Notes under the pieces: generated by a model | What the model was told of the DNA's origin: nothing | Database searches by the model: none | The model's input: the letters and a program-made list of their open reading frames with translations, nothing else | Made by a program: the position numbers and the translations under genes | Assembly: GCA_947493335.1 (NCBI GenBank) | Contig: CANLQO010000001.1 | Location: 1,488,001 to 1,552,000 of the forward strand | From: an uncultured Paracoccaceae bacterium | GTDB lineage: Bacteria; Pseudomonadota; Alphaproteobacteria; Rhodobacterales; Rhodobacteraceae | Direction: 5' to 3' | Length of the DNA stretch: 64,000 nucleotides | In this document: in pieces, positions 45,550 to 55,209 of the stretch | Layout of the letters: each line of letters opens with the position of its first letter | Numbering within the stretch: position 1 is the stretch's first letter

Positions 45550-45812
45550 CAGCCCTTGCCCTGCTCCGCGATCAGCCCCTCGACCGCCGCAATGATCGCC
45601 CCAACGGACGAGATGTCAAAGCTGCTGTCTTCCGGCGCGTTGGCATTAAACGGCACGTTGATGTCAAACGCCTCTTCGATGGCAAAGATGCTTTCGACCA
45701 CGCCAAGGCTGTCGACGCCCAAATCCGCCAGCGTGTTCTCTGCGCTTACATCCGCCGGTTCCAGCAGAGCTTGTTCCGCGATGATGGCTATGACCTGATC
45801 TTTGACGCTCAT
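45549..45812 (-). CDS. Acyl carrier protein
   Basis: An 87-residue acidic carrier protein with the phosphopantetheine serine in LADLGVDSLGVVESIFAIEE. It differs from AcpP and has a longer loop (NAPEDSSFDISS), recalling the special lipid-A carrier AcpXL of rhizobia, though the match is by position and style only. GAAGG precedes ATG 45812. Its stop overlaps the ketoacyl synthase start (TGATG), and lpxD ends 31 bases upstream. Confidence 0.88.
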   Translation of the reverse strand: MSVKDQVIAIIAEQALLEPADVSAENTLADLGVDSLGVVESIFAIEEAFDINVPFNANAPEDSSFDISSVGAIIAAVEGLIAEQGKG

Positions 45813-45843
45813 CTGGGGGCCTTCTTTTGATGTTGCCGCTGAT

Positions 45844-46917
45844 TTAGTCACTCTGCCCCGGCTTTGAAACACCTTTCTGACGGATTGCCGCCGCCCGCGC
45901 TGCTTTCAGCTGCGCCCTGTAGGCCGGCATTGGCTGCGCCGGATACCCCATCATAAAGGACCCAGCGGGCACGTGGTTCAACACGATCGCCGCACCCCCC
46001 AGGACCACATCGGCCCCGACCTTGATGTTGTCCTTGATGCCGGATTTACCACCCATCACAACGCGGTCGCCAATCTGCGCCGAACCGGCGACGGCGGCTT
46101 GTGCGCACAGCACGCAATCCTCGCCCAGCACCACGTTGTGGCCCACCTGCACGAGGTTATCGATCTTAGTGCCGCGCCCCACCTGCGTGGCGCGAATGGT
46201 GCCTGCGTCAATGGTGCTGTTTGCGCCAACCTCGACATCGTCGCCGATGACCACGCTGCCCAGCGAATAAATCCGGTGCCGCGTGGCATTCTTTGGCGGA
46301 TCAAGCGGGGTGCGACCCATGGTGTGGAATGCCCGTTCCTCGTTAGAGGGGCCCTCGGTGACAAAAGAAAAGCCGTCAGCGCCGATCACCGCATTGGGCT
46401 GCACGACACAGCGGTCCCCCAGCGTCACGCGGCGGCCCATGCGGACGCCTGCAAAGATCATCCCGTCCGTGCCGATTTCAAATTCTTCGGCCAGCGTCAC
46501 ATGGCTGTCGATCCATGTGCCCGCGCCGATCCTGACACCTGCGCCGATAATGCTGAACGGGCCAATGCTGACATCGCGGCCGATGTCAGCACTTTCATCA
46601 ATCACGGCGGTCGGATGAAGACCCGTGCAGACCGGTTCAGCGTCAAAGGCGCGGGTCAACCGGGCCATGGCCAGCCGCGCGCGTGGCACTTCAATTGCGG
46701 CCTCAAGGCCAAAGGCGCGCCAGTCCGCGCCGGGCCAGACAATCGCCGCGCGCGCCTTGCTGGTGCCAAGCGCCTCACCCCATTTCGGCGTCATCGCCAG
46801 GGCGAGTTCATCCGCCCCTGCGCGATCAGGCTCTGCGGGACGTTTCACTTCTAAATGGGCGGCTCCCAACGCTGTCGCGCCGATTGCGGCGGCGATATCT
46901 CGGACGGTCATTGCCAT
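45844..46917 (-). CDS. lpxD: UDP-3-O-acylglucosamine N-acyltransferase
   Basis: LpxD adds the second 3-hydroxyacyl chain in lipid A synthesis. The 357-residue protein has an N-terminal uridine-binding domain (about residues 1-110) and left-handed beta-helix repeats (about 115-320), with [20 protein letters not shown] holding the catalytic histidine and the C-terminal [18 protein letters not shown] tail. GGGGAA precedes ATG 46917; ATG 46911 is possible. It is away from the bamA-lpxA cluster, where alphaproteobacteria usually keep it, and instead heads a run with ACP and KAS. Confidence 0.95.
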   Translation of the reverse strand: MAMTVRDIAAAIGATALGAAHLEVKRPAEPDRAGADELALAMTPKWGEALGTSKARAAIVWPGADWRAFGLEAAIEVPRARLAMARLTRAFDAEPVCTGLHPTAVIDESADIGRDVSIGPFSIIGAGVRIGAGTWIDSHVTLAEEFEIGTDGMIFAGVRMGRRVTLGDRCVVQPNAVIGADGFSFVTEGPSNEERAFHTMGRTPLDPPKNATRHRIYSLGSVVIGDDVEVGANSTIDAGTIRATQVGRGTKIDNLVQVGHNVVLGEDCVLCAQAAVAGSAQIGDRVVMGGKSGIKDNIKVGADVVLGGAAIVLNHVPAGSFMMGYPAQPMPAYRAQLKAARAAAIRQKGVSKPGQSD

Positions 46918-46942
46918 GTCAGTTCCCCTGTCAGGGGAAGAC

Positions 46943-48550
46943 TTAGCCGCGAACGGCCTGCACGACCACCCCTTCGCGTGCCAACGCATCCCAGATTTGC
47001 CCATCGCGCCCATAGACATCGCGGCGGAACTGCAGCGAGCCTGTCACATTGGTGAATGCCGTGCGGTAAACCAGATGCACCGGCACCGGCTGATCCAGAT
47101 TGACCCGGCTTTCAGCACCGCTGTTCAAACGCCGCTGGAAAAAGTCGCGCGGGTTGCTTTCCTGCTTGGCCAGCAGCGTATAGGCGAAATCAAACGGGTC
47201 ATTCAGCCGGATGCAGCCATGGCTGAAGGCGCGCACCTCGCGGCCGAAAAGGCTCTTGGCCGGGGTGTCGTGCAGATAAATGTTGTAGCGGTTCGGGAAC
47301 ATGAACTTGACCAGCCCCAATGCGTTGCGCGGGCTGGGCGGCTGGCGCATCGAATAGGGAAAGTTGCGTTCGTTGAACTGGTTAAAGTTCACCCGGCTCC
47401 GGTTCACCTCGCGCCCGTTGCGATCGGTGATCTTGAGATGGCTGACCGCGCCGGGGTTCCGCTGCAACTGCGGCAGATACTCTTTGGTCACGATCGACCG
47501 CGGCACATACCAGCTTGGATTGATGACCATAAACTCCATCACGTCCGAAAATTCCGGGCTGCGCCGGTCGGAATCGTTGGCCCCTATGACCGAGCGGGTC
47601 GAGAATGTGACCCGGTCGTGATCCACGACACTGGCCGTGAAATCGACCAGATTGACCCAGATGTGGCGGTCGCCGCGCGGCAGGTTCAACCAGCGCTCGC
47701 GCTCCATCGCGACGATCACCGACTGCATGCGTTGTTCCATGCTGACATTGATCTGCCGCATCGTGCCCTGCCCTGCGCTGCCATCAACTTCCAGACCGTG
47801 GGCGGCCTGAAAGCGGCGTACCGCATCAGCAAGGTTGCGATCATATTCGGGCGAGGCTGTGCGCTGCATAAATCCCATCGCGATCAAGCGGTTACGCAGC
47901 TCAAGCACGGCAGGACCGGTGTCACCGGGGCTTAGCGCGTTGGCCGATACACCCGGCCCCCAGCCGCCCTCGGACAGCATCTGTTCCAGCCGCAACTTCT
48001 CGCGCATCAGGCGGGTGTATTCAGGGCTGCGTGGTGGCAGGCTGCGCAGGAACCCGTCGGGGTTGGCGCGCACAAAATTCTGCAACGTCTCCAGACGGTC
48101 GCGATAAGGCACTTCGCGCTTGATCTCTGACACCACTTTCGAAGGCGTCAGAATACCGGTCTGAACGTCACGGGCATATTGCAGGAACAACTGGCTCAGC
48201 CGTACTTCCATCTCGCCCTGGGCTGCCGGTGTCCGCGCCGCCTGCATCTGCGCCATCAGCGCATCAACGTCATAACGGCTTTCGGGCAGGCCATGCGCAT
48301 GCGCATCAATGAACGCCCCCAGCAGCGCGTTGCGCCGCGCAACCGAGGTGGCATCCGCCCCGGTCCAGATCCCGGCAAATTCCCGTGCCCGGTAAAAGGC
48401 AGCCAGATCGTCATCGCGCGCCGCTGTTTCGGCCACAGCCTGACGAAAGGCCGTGACCTGTGCCTCGGCCGGCTGTGCGGCAGGCATCACAAACATCAAA
48501 ACCAGCGCCCAAATCAGGGCCAGCGGCGAAATCTTCAGAACAGTAAACAC
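46943..48550 (-). CDS. L,D-transpeptidase (YkuD/YcbB type)
   Basis: A 535-residue periplasmic enzyme that makes 3-3 crosslinks in peptidoglycan. It has a signal peptide ending PAEAQ, an N-terminal scaffold region, a PG-binding domain (about residues 205-265; [20 protein letters not shown]) and the YkuD catalytic domain (about 290-470) with the active-site [13 protein letters not shown] 48550 is favoured since GGGGA lies just ahead; ATG 48583 adds eleven residues without a ribosome site. It ends 25 bases before the lpxD start and is divergent from a DUF882 peptidase. Confidence 0.92.
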   Translation of the reverse strand: MFTVLKISPLALIWALVLMFVMPAAQPAEAQVTAFRQAVAETAARDDDLAAFYRAREFAGIWTGADATSVARRNALLGAFIDAHAHGLPESRYDVDALMAQMQAARTPAAQGEMEVRLSQLFLQYARDVQTGILTPSKVVSEIKREVPYRDRLETLQNFVRANPDGFLRSLPPRSPEYTRLMREKLRLEQMLSEGGWGPGVSANALSPGDTGPAVLELRNRLIAMGFMQRTASPEYDRNLADAVRRFQAAHGLEVDGSAGQGTMRQINVSMEQRMQSVIVAMERERWLNLPRGDRHIWVNLVDFTASVVDHDRVTFSTRSVIGANDSDRRSPEFSDVMEFMVINPSWYVPRSIVTKEYLPQLQRNPGAVSHLKITDRNGREVNRSRVNFNQFNERNFPYSMRQPPSPRNALGLVKFMFPNRYNIYLHDTPAKSLFGREVRAFSHGCIRLNDPFDFAYTLLAKQESNPRDFFQRRLNSGAESRVNLDQPVPVHLVYRTAFTNVTGSLQFRRDVYGRDGQIWDALAREGVVVQAVRG

Positions 48551-48883
48551 AAATACATCCCCGGTTGATGCGTCCTCGCGCATGCGGCAGCAAACACGTG
48601 ACCTTTTTCGTGGTCCGGACCTGCCTCTGTCTAATCACAAATGCGGGGGCTCACCAATCAAAGGGCACCTGTTGCACCCCTGCGCTGGCAAAAACGCCAC
48701 ACTTTTTTGCAATCAAATCCTGCGCAGATTCTCGCCGATTTGCGCTTGGTTAACAAAGTTTTCCTAAGAAAGGGTTGGCCCACGAATCGTCTCGTGGCAT
48801 AAGACAGGGGCATCTGGGGATAAGATGGCAACGGCGCGTAAGTAAACGTGCGACAATCGGGCGACGGGACAGGCGCTTTACAA

Positions 48884-49453
48884 ATGGCAAAACTGAACTC
48901 TTCGGGTATTTCTCGGCGTGCTCTGCTGGGTGCATTTGCGGCCACAGCCGTGGCAGCGGCCCCCACATTCTCCAATGCAGCAGGCTTCTTGCGCGGCGGT
49001 GGCGACATCCGCCGCATCCGCATGTTCTCGGGCCGGACCGGTGAACGTCTGGACACGATCTACTGGATCGAAGGCCAGTACATCGGCGAGGCGATCAACG
49101 AAGTGAACAAATTCATGCGCGACTGGCGCACGGGTCAGGCCATCCAGATGGACACCCGCACTATCGACATTATGGCCGCCGCGCACCGCCTGATGGACGC
49201 CAATGAACCCTACATGCTGCTGTCGGGCTATCGCTCGCCGCAGACCAACGCCATGCTGCGCAGCCAATCTTCTGGCGTGGCGCGCAATTCGCTGCACATG
49301 AAAGGTCAGGCTGCTGACCTGCGCATCTCGGGACGTTCGGTCAGCCAGATTGCGCGCGCAGCCGCATCTTGCCGTGCAGGCGGTGTCGGGCGCTACTCCG
49401 GCTCCAATTTTGTGCATATGGATTGCGGTCAGGTCCGCACCTGGGGCCGCTAA
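48884..49453 (+). CDS. DUF882 peptidase, MepK/YcbK-like
   Basis: A 189-residue exported protein. The N-terminus has a twin-arginine-like signal (SGISRRALLGAFAATAVAAA), and the catalytic domain has the M15-like zinc motifs LLSGYRSPQTNAML, NSLHMKGQAADLRI and NFVHMDCGQVR. In E. coli the family member MepK (YcbK) cuts 3-3 peptidoglycan crosslinks. It faces the L,D-transpeptidase gene that would make such links, so the two may be regulated together. The 333-base gap upstream (48551-48883) holds a CCACGA-N6-TCGTGG dyad at 48780-48797 and two GANTC sites, and no gene. Confidence 0.88.
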   Translation: MAKLNSSGISRRALLGAFAATAVAAAPTFSNAAGFLRGGGDIRRIRMFSGRTGERLDTIYWIEGQYIGEAINEVNKFMRDWRTGQAIQMDTRTIDIMAAAHRLMDANEPYMLLSGYRSPQTNAMLRSQSSGVARNSLHMKGQAADLRISGRSVSQIARAAASCRAGGVGRYSGSNFVHMDCGQVRTWGR

Positions 49454-49596
49454 CCCCCAACCGTTTCGCAATCACGAACAATCCGGCGGGCATAGGCTCG
49501 CCGTCTCTGTTTGCGCAACACCGCATCCGATTGCCACTGGTCAGATCACCCTCACCCACCGTACAAAATACGAGTGTAAGAGAGTGATCCGTTTCG

Positions 49597-52221
49597 ATGC
49601 CAACTTTGGACAACCCAGAACAGCAGATTCGCCTGACCGAGGCGGAGTATGCCGATGGCACCGGACAACCCATCGCAGGCTCAGACCCTGACGCGATCTC
49701 CACCGGCCTTTTCGATCAGGACGGCGACATGCCCAACAGCGCGGGCCTGTCGAACCTCTTTGTCGCCTGGGGGCAATTCCTCGACCATGACATGACGCTG
49801 TCGCCCGAAAGCGAGGATGAGACGCTGACCGGTGGCCAGACCACGATCCACCGATCCGACTTTGAACTGGCCGAGGACGGCACGCGCACGCCATTAAACG
49901 CGATCACATGGCAGATCGACGGCAGCCAGATTTATGGCTCCACCGCCGAGATGACCGCGCTGCTGCGTGGGGCCGATGGTCACCTGCGCATGGGCGAGGA
50001 TCAATGGTCCGACATGGGGCTTTTGCCCGATGACCATGCAGGCCTGATGGCCGGTGGCGGCCAATGCCCCTTTATGGCAGGCGACATCCGCGTCAACGAA
50101 AACCCCGCCCTCAACTCCCTGCACACGCTGATGGCGCGCGAGCATAACTACTGGGCCGACCGGCTGGCCGAAGAGCACCCCGATTGGACCGACGACCAGA
50201 TCTTTGACGGCGCGCGCCAGATCGTCGAATACGAGTTGCAGCAGATCACCTACAACGAATGGCTTCCCCATCTGGTCGGCGATGCCGTGGGCGAGGATAC
50301 CGGCCACGACCCCGATGTGGACGGCCAGATCTCGGTCGAATTCTCCACCGCCGCTTTCCGCTTTGGCCACACCATGGTGTCCAGCACGATCCCCGCGATG
50401 AACGCTGACGGGACCGAGGGCGAGGTTGGCCACATGGCCATTCAGGACGTCTTCTTTGACGCCGATCCGCTGCGCGAGGGCGGGATTGATGACATCCTGC
50501 GCGGACAGGCCGCAAGCCACGCGCAGGAACTCGATACCAAGGTTGTCGATGATCTGAACTTTGCGCTTTTCAACGACGATGGTGCAAACGGGCAAAGCCT
50601 TGTGGCTTTCAACATCCTGCGCGGGCAGGACCATGGCTTGCAAAGCTATGTTGATACCCGCGCCGCCCTTTTGGGTGATATTGATCCCGCCACGCTTGAC
50701 CCTGCCGATTTCTCCATCATCACCAGCGATCCCGCGGTGCAGGCTGACCTTGCCGCTGTCTACGCCACCGTGCATGACGTCGACCTCTGGGTCGGCGGTC
50801 TGGCAGAGGATGCCGTTGATGGGACCCAGATGGGCCCTCTCTTCACCCATGTGATCGCAGATCAGTTCATCCGCACCCGCGCCGCGGATGAAACCTTTGG
50901 CCAGCTTGATCCCGCCCTTGGCGCGGTGATCATCGCTGACGTGCAAAACAGCACGCTCTCGGACATCATCCTGCGCAATTCGCTGATCGACATGATGCAG
51001 GACGACCCCTTTGTCATGGCCCCATTGGGGCTGACGGATGTCGCCAGCATAGACGGCACGCCGCATGCCGATGTGCTGAATATCTTCGCCCAGAATATCC
51101 TTGGCGCGCTCACCACGGGTGCGGGCAATGACACCGTCAGCCTTGTAGGCGGCAGCCGCGTGGCGGGCGGCGTCGACCTTGGCGAAGGCCACGACAGCTT
51201 TGAGATGTCCAGCGGCAGCATTCAGGGCTGCATCGACGCGGGCAATGGCCGCGATACGGTTGTGCTCTCGGGTGACGCGGTGGCCGACGCCATCACCATG
51301 GGCAATGGCAAAGACAGCGTAACCCTGACAGACAACGCCTTTGCGGACACGATCACCACCGCCAACGGCAAGGATACCGTCAGCATCGGCGGGCGCGCTG
51401 GCGCCGATGTCATCGAGACAGGCAACGGCAAGGACACCATCACGCTGGGCCACGGCGCGGATGTCGGGCTGGTCGATGGCGGCAGCGGCAAGGACACGCT
51501 GACCATCACCGGCGGGCGCTTCCGGATTGACTGGCAAGACGATGACCCGGGCAGCGGCGCGGGACGCGTTGTCTACCTGAATGCGGATGGCACAGAGACG
51601 GGCGACGGCACCGATTTCGTCAACATCGAAAACGTCACCTGCTTCACCCCCGGCACCCGGATCATCACCGCACGCGGCGCTGTCGCAATTGAAGAGCTTC
51701 GCGTCGGCGACCGTGCCTATACGCTTGACGCGGGGCTGCAACCGATCCGCTGGATTGGCCGTACCACCGTTCTGGCCGAAGGCCGCCATGCGCCCGTCCG
51801 CATCACCGCGGGTGCCCTGGGCAACTCCCGCAGCATGGAGGTCTCACCCCAGCACCGGATGATGCTGTCAGACTGGCGCTGTGATCTGGTCTGCGGCACT
51901 GATGAGGTGCTGGCCCCTGCCCTGCATCTTCTGAATGACCAGACGATCACCCGCCGCACAGGCGGCACAGTCGATTACATCCACCTGCTCTTTGATGACC
52001 ATCAGATCGTCTTCGCCGATGGCATCCCGTCGGAAAGCTTCCACCCCGGCGCGCAGGGCCTTCGGGCCATGCCGGATGCGACGCGCGATGAACTTCTGTC
52101 GCTCTTTCCCGAACTGGCCGATGACCTCGACGCCTTCGGCCCCGCCGCCCGCTATTCTGCCCGCGCGCATGAGGTGCGGTTGATCACAACCATGCCGGGC
52201 TGCCCATTTGGATCAGGCTGA
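49597..52221 (+). CDS. Animal-type heme peroxidase with 20-residue repeats and Hint domain
   Basis: An 874-residue multidomain protein. Residues about 10-480 are an animal heme peroxidase: distal site WGQFLDHDMTLSP (Gln, Asp and His as in myeloperoxidase), catalytic Arg in MAREHNYWADRL and proximal His in FRFGHTMVSS. Residues about 505-640 hold seven repeats of about 20 residues around GNGKDT, like a calcium-binding roll. Residues about 675-830 are a Hint_2 domain starting VTCFTPGTRIITARG and including VSPQHRMML and ESFHPG. There is no Sec signal, which fits type I secretion of RTX-like proteins. Oxidation of halides or phenolics is possible; the substrate is unknown. No type I secretion genes are nearby. 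Confidence 0.9.
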   Translation: MPTLDNPEQQIRLTEAEYADGTGQPIAGSDPDAISTGLFDQDGDMPNSAGLSNLFVAWGQFLDHDMTLSPESEDETLTGGQTTIHRSDFELAEDGTRTPLNAITWQIDGSQIYGSTAEMTALLRGADGHLRMGEDQWSDMGLLPDDHAGLMAGGGQCPFMAGDIRVNENPALNSLHTLMAREHNYWADRLAEEHPDWTDDQIFDGARQIVEYELQQITYNEWLPHLVGDAVGEDTGHDPDVDGQISVEFSTAAFRFGHTMVSSTIPAMNADGTEGEVGHMAIQDVFFDADPLREGGIDDILRGQAASHAQELDTKVVDDLNFALFNDDGANGQSLVAFNILRGQDHGLQSYVDTRAALLGDIDPATLDPADFSIITSDPAVQADLAAVYATVHDVDLWVGGLAEDAVDGTQMGPLFTHVIADQFIRTRAADETFGQLDPALGAVIIADVQNSTLSDIILRNSLIDMMQDDPFVMAPLGLTDVASIDGTPHADVLNIFAQNILGALTTGAGNDTVSLVGGSRVAGGVDLGEGHDSFEMSSGSIQGCIDAGNGRDTVVLSGDAVADAITMGNGKDSVTLTDNAFADTITTANGKDTVSIGGRAGADVIETGNGKDTITLGHGADVGLVDGGSGKDTLTITGGRFRIDWQDDDPGSGAGRVVYLNADGTETGDGTDFVNIENVTCFTPGTRIITARGAVAIEELRVGDRAYTLDAGLQPIRWIGRTTVLAEGRHAPVRITAGALGNSRSMEVSPQHRMMLSDWRCDLVCGTDEVLAPALHLLNDQTITRRTGGTVDYIHLLFDDHQIVFADGIPSESFHPGAQGLRAMPDATRDELLSLFPELADDLDAFGPAARYSARAHEVRLITTMPGCPFGSG
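51112..51513 (+). repeat. Seven tandem 60-base repeats in the peroxidase gene
   Basis: The encoded units begin GAGND, GEGHD, GNGRD, GNGKD, ANGKD, GNGKD and GSGKD, at a 20-residue spacing (21 for the first), each of form G-N-G-K-D-T-V-x-L followed by an alanine/aspartate half (for example AFADTITT). The period is twice or more that of the classical nine-residue RTX unit. Confidence 0.75.
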
Positions 52222-52252
52222 CCCCGCCAGATCTGGCAATTGGTGAAAGATT

Positions 52253-52329
<77 letters not shown>

Positions 52330-52480
52330 GTTGACCCCGCTATAGCCGCCCCAAACCCACCCTGCAACACGCAATCGGCACATTGCCGCTGGTCAGGTTT
52401 CCCCCACTTTGCACGCGCAGCGCGGTGCCGCACCTTATCTCCACTTTTTAAAGATGCACATTTTATTTCGGAGATTTCCT

Positions 52481-53950
52481 ATGACGAAGATGCCCCATGG
52501 CATGTCGCGGCTGGACCTGTTCTTAAAGGAATGCCTCGACCATCACGCCTTGAACGACGACCGCCCGCTGCCGCAGATTTTCGGCTACCTCAAGGGTGCC
52601 AACCCGGTGACCGGCAACCTGAGCAAACAACAGATTGTCGATGGCTTTGACGCGCTGGTCGAATCCATGCGTGTCAGCACGGTCAAGGATGGCCCGGCTG
52701 ATGCGGGCATGACCTTCTTTGGCCAATTCATTGACCACGACATCACGTTGGATGCCACCAGCGCCATTGGCACCCGGATCGACCCGCGTTCGATCCGCAA
52801 CATCCGCACGCCGAACCTTGATCTCGATTGCGTCTATGGCGATGGGCCAGAGGCCTCGCCCTATCTCTATGGCGAAGATCATTTATCGGAATATATGCTC
52901 TTTGGGCGCGAGGGCAGCGAACACGATCTGCCGCGCAACCACCATGGCCGCGCGCTGATTGGTGACTTCCGCAACGATGAGAACATCATCGTCAGCCAAA
53001 TTCAGGGCGCGTTCATCTGCCTGCACAACATCCTGATGGAACAGGCAGAGGCCAACGCCGAAAAGCACCATGACGTGTCAAATTGCGCCGCCATGGGCAT
53101 CCGGTCAGAGGTTTGGCACGACGTGATCAACCCCGGCCTGCGCAGCTTTGAAGAGGTGCGCCGCTTTATCCGCCTGCATTACCAATGGCTGGTGCTGAAC
53201 GAGTTCCTGCCGTCTTTTGTGGATCAGGCCGATATCGACCACGCGCTGGCGCATGACATCTTCCCCGGCGCGCCAATGATGCCGGCAGAGTTCTCGGTCG
53301 CCGCCTATCGCTTTGGCCATGCCACCGTGCAGCCCGAATATGTCCTGCGTGATGGCGAGGCTCCGCTTGATCTTTTTGCGCTGCGTGGCTTTGGCCCGCG
53401 CGATGATGGCGCGACGATCGAGATGGCGCAGTTCTTTGGCGCGGGCGCGCAAAAGGCGCTGCCTGTGGGCACCGACATGGCAGATACGCTTTTTGAACTG
53501 CCCGACTTTATCGTTGGCTCCGGCCTGACATGGGGTGATCTGCAAATTCCGGTGGAACGCGCCAAAAAGCTTGGCCTGCGCAACATCCTGCGCGACCGGA
53601 CTGCGATGCAACTCCCCTCGGGCCAGCAAATGGCACGTCACCTTGGCATCCCCGAACTTCAGGCCCCCAAGGAACTGCTGGACCACCACATCACCAAGAC
53701 ACCGCTTTGGTTCTATTGCCTGCAAGAGGCGCAGGCCGCAGGCAAAGGCAAGCTGACCGGTGTCGGCGGCAAGATCGTGGCCTCGGTCATCGTGCGGCTT
53801 TTGAAAGAGGACGCTGAAAGCGTGCTGCATGTGCCGGGCTTCACCCCGTGGCCGGGCTTCGGCGATGATTGTTCCATGGCCAGCCTGATGGCCTATGTGG
53901 AAAAGCACCGCGATGGCGTGAAACACCGCAAGGACCTGTTCTGCGGATAA
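52481..53950 (+). CDS. Animal-type heme peroxidase, single-domain
   Basis: A 489-residue protein carrying only the peroxidase fold. The distal site is FFGQFIDHDITLD, the catalytic region IQGAFICLHNILMEQAEA, and the proximal histidine AYRFGHATVQPEY. The usual REHN arginine motif is replaced by LHNILM, so the catalytic arginine is not evident. There is no signal peptide, repeat or Hint domain. CGGAG precedes ATG 52481. It lies 260 bases after the first peroxidase with a tRNA gene between; they are different subfamilies, not a recent duplication. Confidence 0.88.
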   Translation: MTKMPHGMSRLDLFLKECLDHHALNDDRPLPQIFGYLKGANPVTGNLSKQQIVDGFDALVESMRVSTVKDGPADAGMTFFGQFIDHDITLDATSAIGTRIDPRSIRNIRTPNLDLDCVYGDGPEASPYLYGEDHLSEYMLFGREGSEHDLPRNHHGRALIGDFRNDENIIVSQIQGAFICLHNILMEQAEANAEKHHDVSNCAAMGIRSEVWHDVINPGLRSFEEVRRFIRLHYQWLVLNEFLPSFVDQADIDHALAHDIFPGAPMMPAEFSVAAYRFGHATVQPEYVLRDGEAPLDLFALRGFGPRDDGATIEMAQFFGAGAQKALPVGTDMADTLFELPDFIVGSGLTWGDLQIPVERAKKLGLRNILRDRTAMQLPSGQQMARHLGIPELQAPKELLDHHITKTPLWFYCLQEAQAAGKGKLTGVGGKIVASVIVRLLKEDAESVLHVPGFTPWPGFGDDCSMASLMAYVEKHRDGVKHRKDLFCG

Positions 53951-53985
53951 CCCCTTGGCGTCGGGCCTTCGCGGCCCGGCGCACC

Positions 53986-55209
53986 CTAGCTGAAAAGCTC
54001 GTGACACAGCTCCAGCGCATCGACCAACGCGTCCACCTCTTCGGTGGTGTTGTAGACACCAAAGGATGCGCGGCAGGTAGCGGTCACGCCCATATGCTCC
54101 ATCAGTGGCATCGCGCAATGGGTGCCTGCCCGCACCGCGACCCCGCGTTTGTCCAGCACGGTCGAGATATCATGCGCATGCGCCGCCCCTTCCAGCGAGA
54201 GTGAAAAGATCGCGCCTTTTCCGGCGGCGTTGCCCTGCACCTGCAACCAGTTGAGGCCAGCAAACCGCATCTCGGCGTAGTCGCGCAAATCGCCCTCGTA
54301 GGCGGCGATCTTGTCCATGCCGACGCCCATCATCCACTCCAACGCCACGCCCAGACCAATGGTCTGCACGATCCCCGGCGTGCCCGCCTCGAACTTCATG
54401 GGCGCGTCGTTGTAGATCACCGTGTCGCGGGTCACGTCGCGGATCATGTCACCGCCGCCCAGAAACGGCTGCATCTCGGCCATGCGCTGCGGGCTCACGA
54501 AAATCGCGCCGGACCCGGACGGGCCATAAAGCTTGTGACCGGTGATCGCGTAGAAGTCACAGCCCAGATCATCGATGTTGACGGGGCTGTGCACCGCCGC
54601 CTGTGACCCATCAACCAGCACCGGCACGCCCTTGGCGTGCGCCCCTTGGGTGATCGCCTTCACATCCACATGGGTGCCAAGGACATTGGACATATGCGTC
54701 ACCGCCACCAGCTTGGTCTTGGGACCGATGGCATCAATCACCTTTTGCGGGTCAAGCGACCCATCGGGTTCAATATCGACCCATTTGATCACCACACCCT
54801 GCCGTTCACGCAGAAAGTGCCAGGGCACGATATTGGCGTGGTGTTCCATGATTGACAGCACGATCTCATCGCTTGCCTGCAGGCGCGGCGCGGCCCAACC
54901 GTAGGCCACCATGTTGATGCCTTCGGTGGTGCCGGAATTCAGGATAATGCTGTCCTCATCCCTCACCCCCAGAAACCGTGCGATGGTCCCCCGCACGCCT
55001 TCGTATTTTTCGGTGGCCAGATTGCTCAGATAATGCAGGCCCCGATGCACATTGGCGTATTCCTCAGCATAGGCGCGGGTGATTGCATCAATCACCACCT
55101 GCGGCTTTTGCGCGGATGCGCCATTGTCCAGATAGACCAGCGGCTTGCCGTTGACCTCTCGCGACAGGATCGGAAATTCCGCGCGGATCGCATTCACGTC
55201 AAAGGTCAT
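53986..55209 (-). CDS. sufS: Cysteine desulfurase SufS (class II)
   Basis: SufS takes sulfur from cysteine for iron-sulfur cluster assembly. The 407-residue PLP enzyme has the lysine in FYAITGHKLYGPSGSGAIFV and the catalytic cysteine in VRAGTHCAMPLMEHMGV, plus VTHMSNVLGTHVDVK. It is the last gene of the suf operon; ATG 55209 overlaps the YIP1-like stop by four bases. A GC-rich hairpin lies in the 35-base gap to the convergent peroxidase. No sufE or sufU follows. Confidence 0.96.
   Translation of the reverse strand: MTFDVNAIRAEFPILSREVNGKPLVYLDNGASAQKPQVVIDAITRAYAEEYANVHRGLHYLSNLATEKYEGVRGTIARFLGVRDEDSIILNSGTTEGINMVAYGWAAPRLQASDEIVLSIMEHHANIVPWHFLRERQGVVIKWVDIEPDGSLDPQKVIDAIGPKTKLVAVTHMSNVLGTHVDVKAITQGAHAKGVPVLVDGSQAAVHSPVNIDDLGCDFYAITGHKLYGPSGSGAIFVSPQRMAEMQPFLGGGDMIRDVTRDTVIYNDAPMKFEAGTPGIVQTIGLGVALEWMMGVGMDKIAAYEGDLRDYAEMRFAGLNWLQVQGNAAGKGAIFSLSLEGAAHAHDISTVLDKRGVAVRAGTHCAMPLMEHMGVTATCRASFGVYNTTEEVDALVDALELCHELFS

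Noticed and set aside
49894-51789. A 631-codon open frame antisense to the peroxidase gene
   Set aside because: Its sequence has no recognisable domain, and the plus strand has full peroxidase and Hint motifs. Long antisense frames are expected opposite high-GC coding DNA with repeats.
53105-54118. A 337-codon frame antisense to the second peroxidase and sufS junction
   Set aside because: Composition is that of a reverse-frame shadow and it crosses two convergent real genes.
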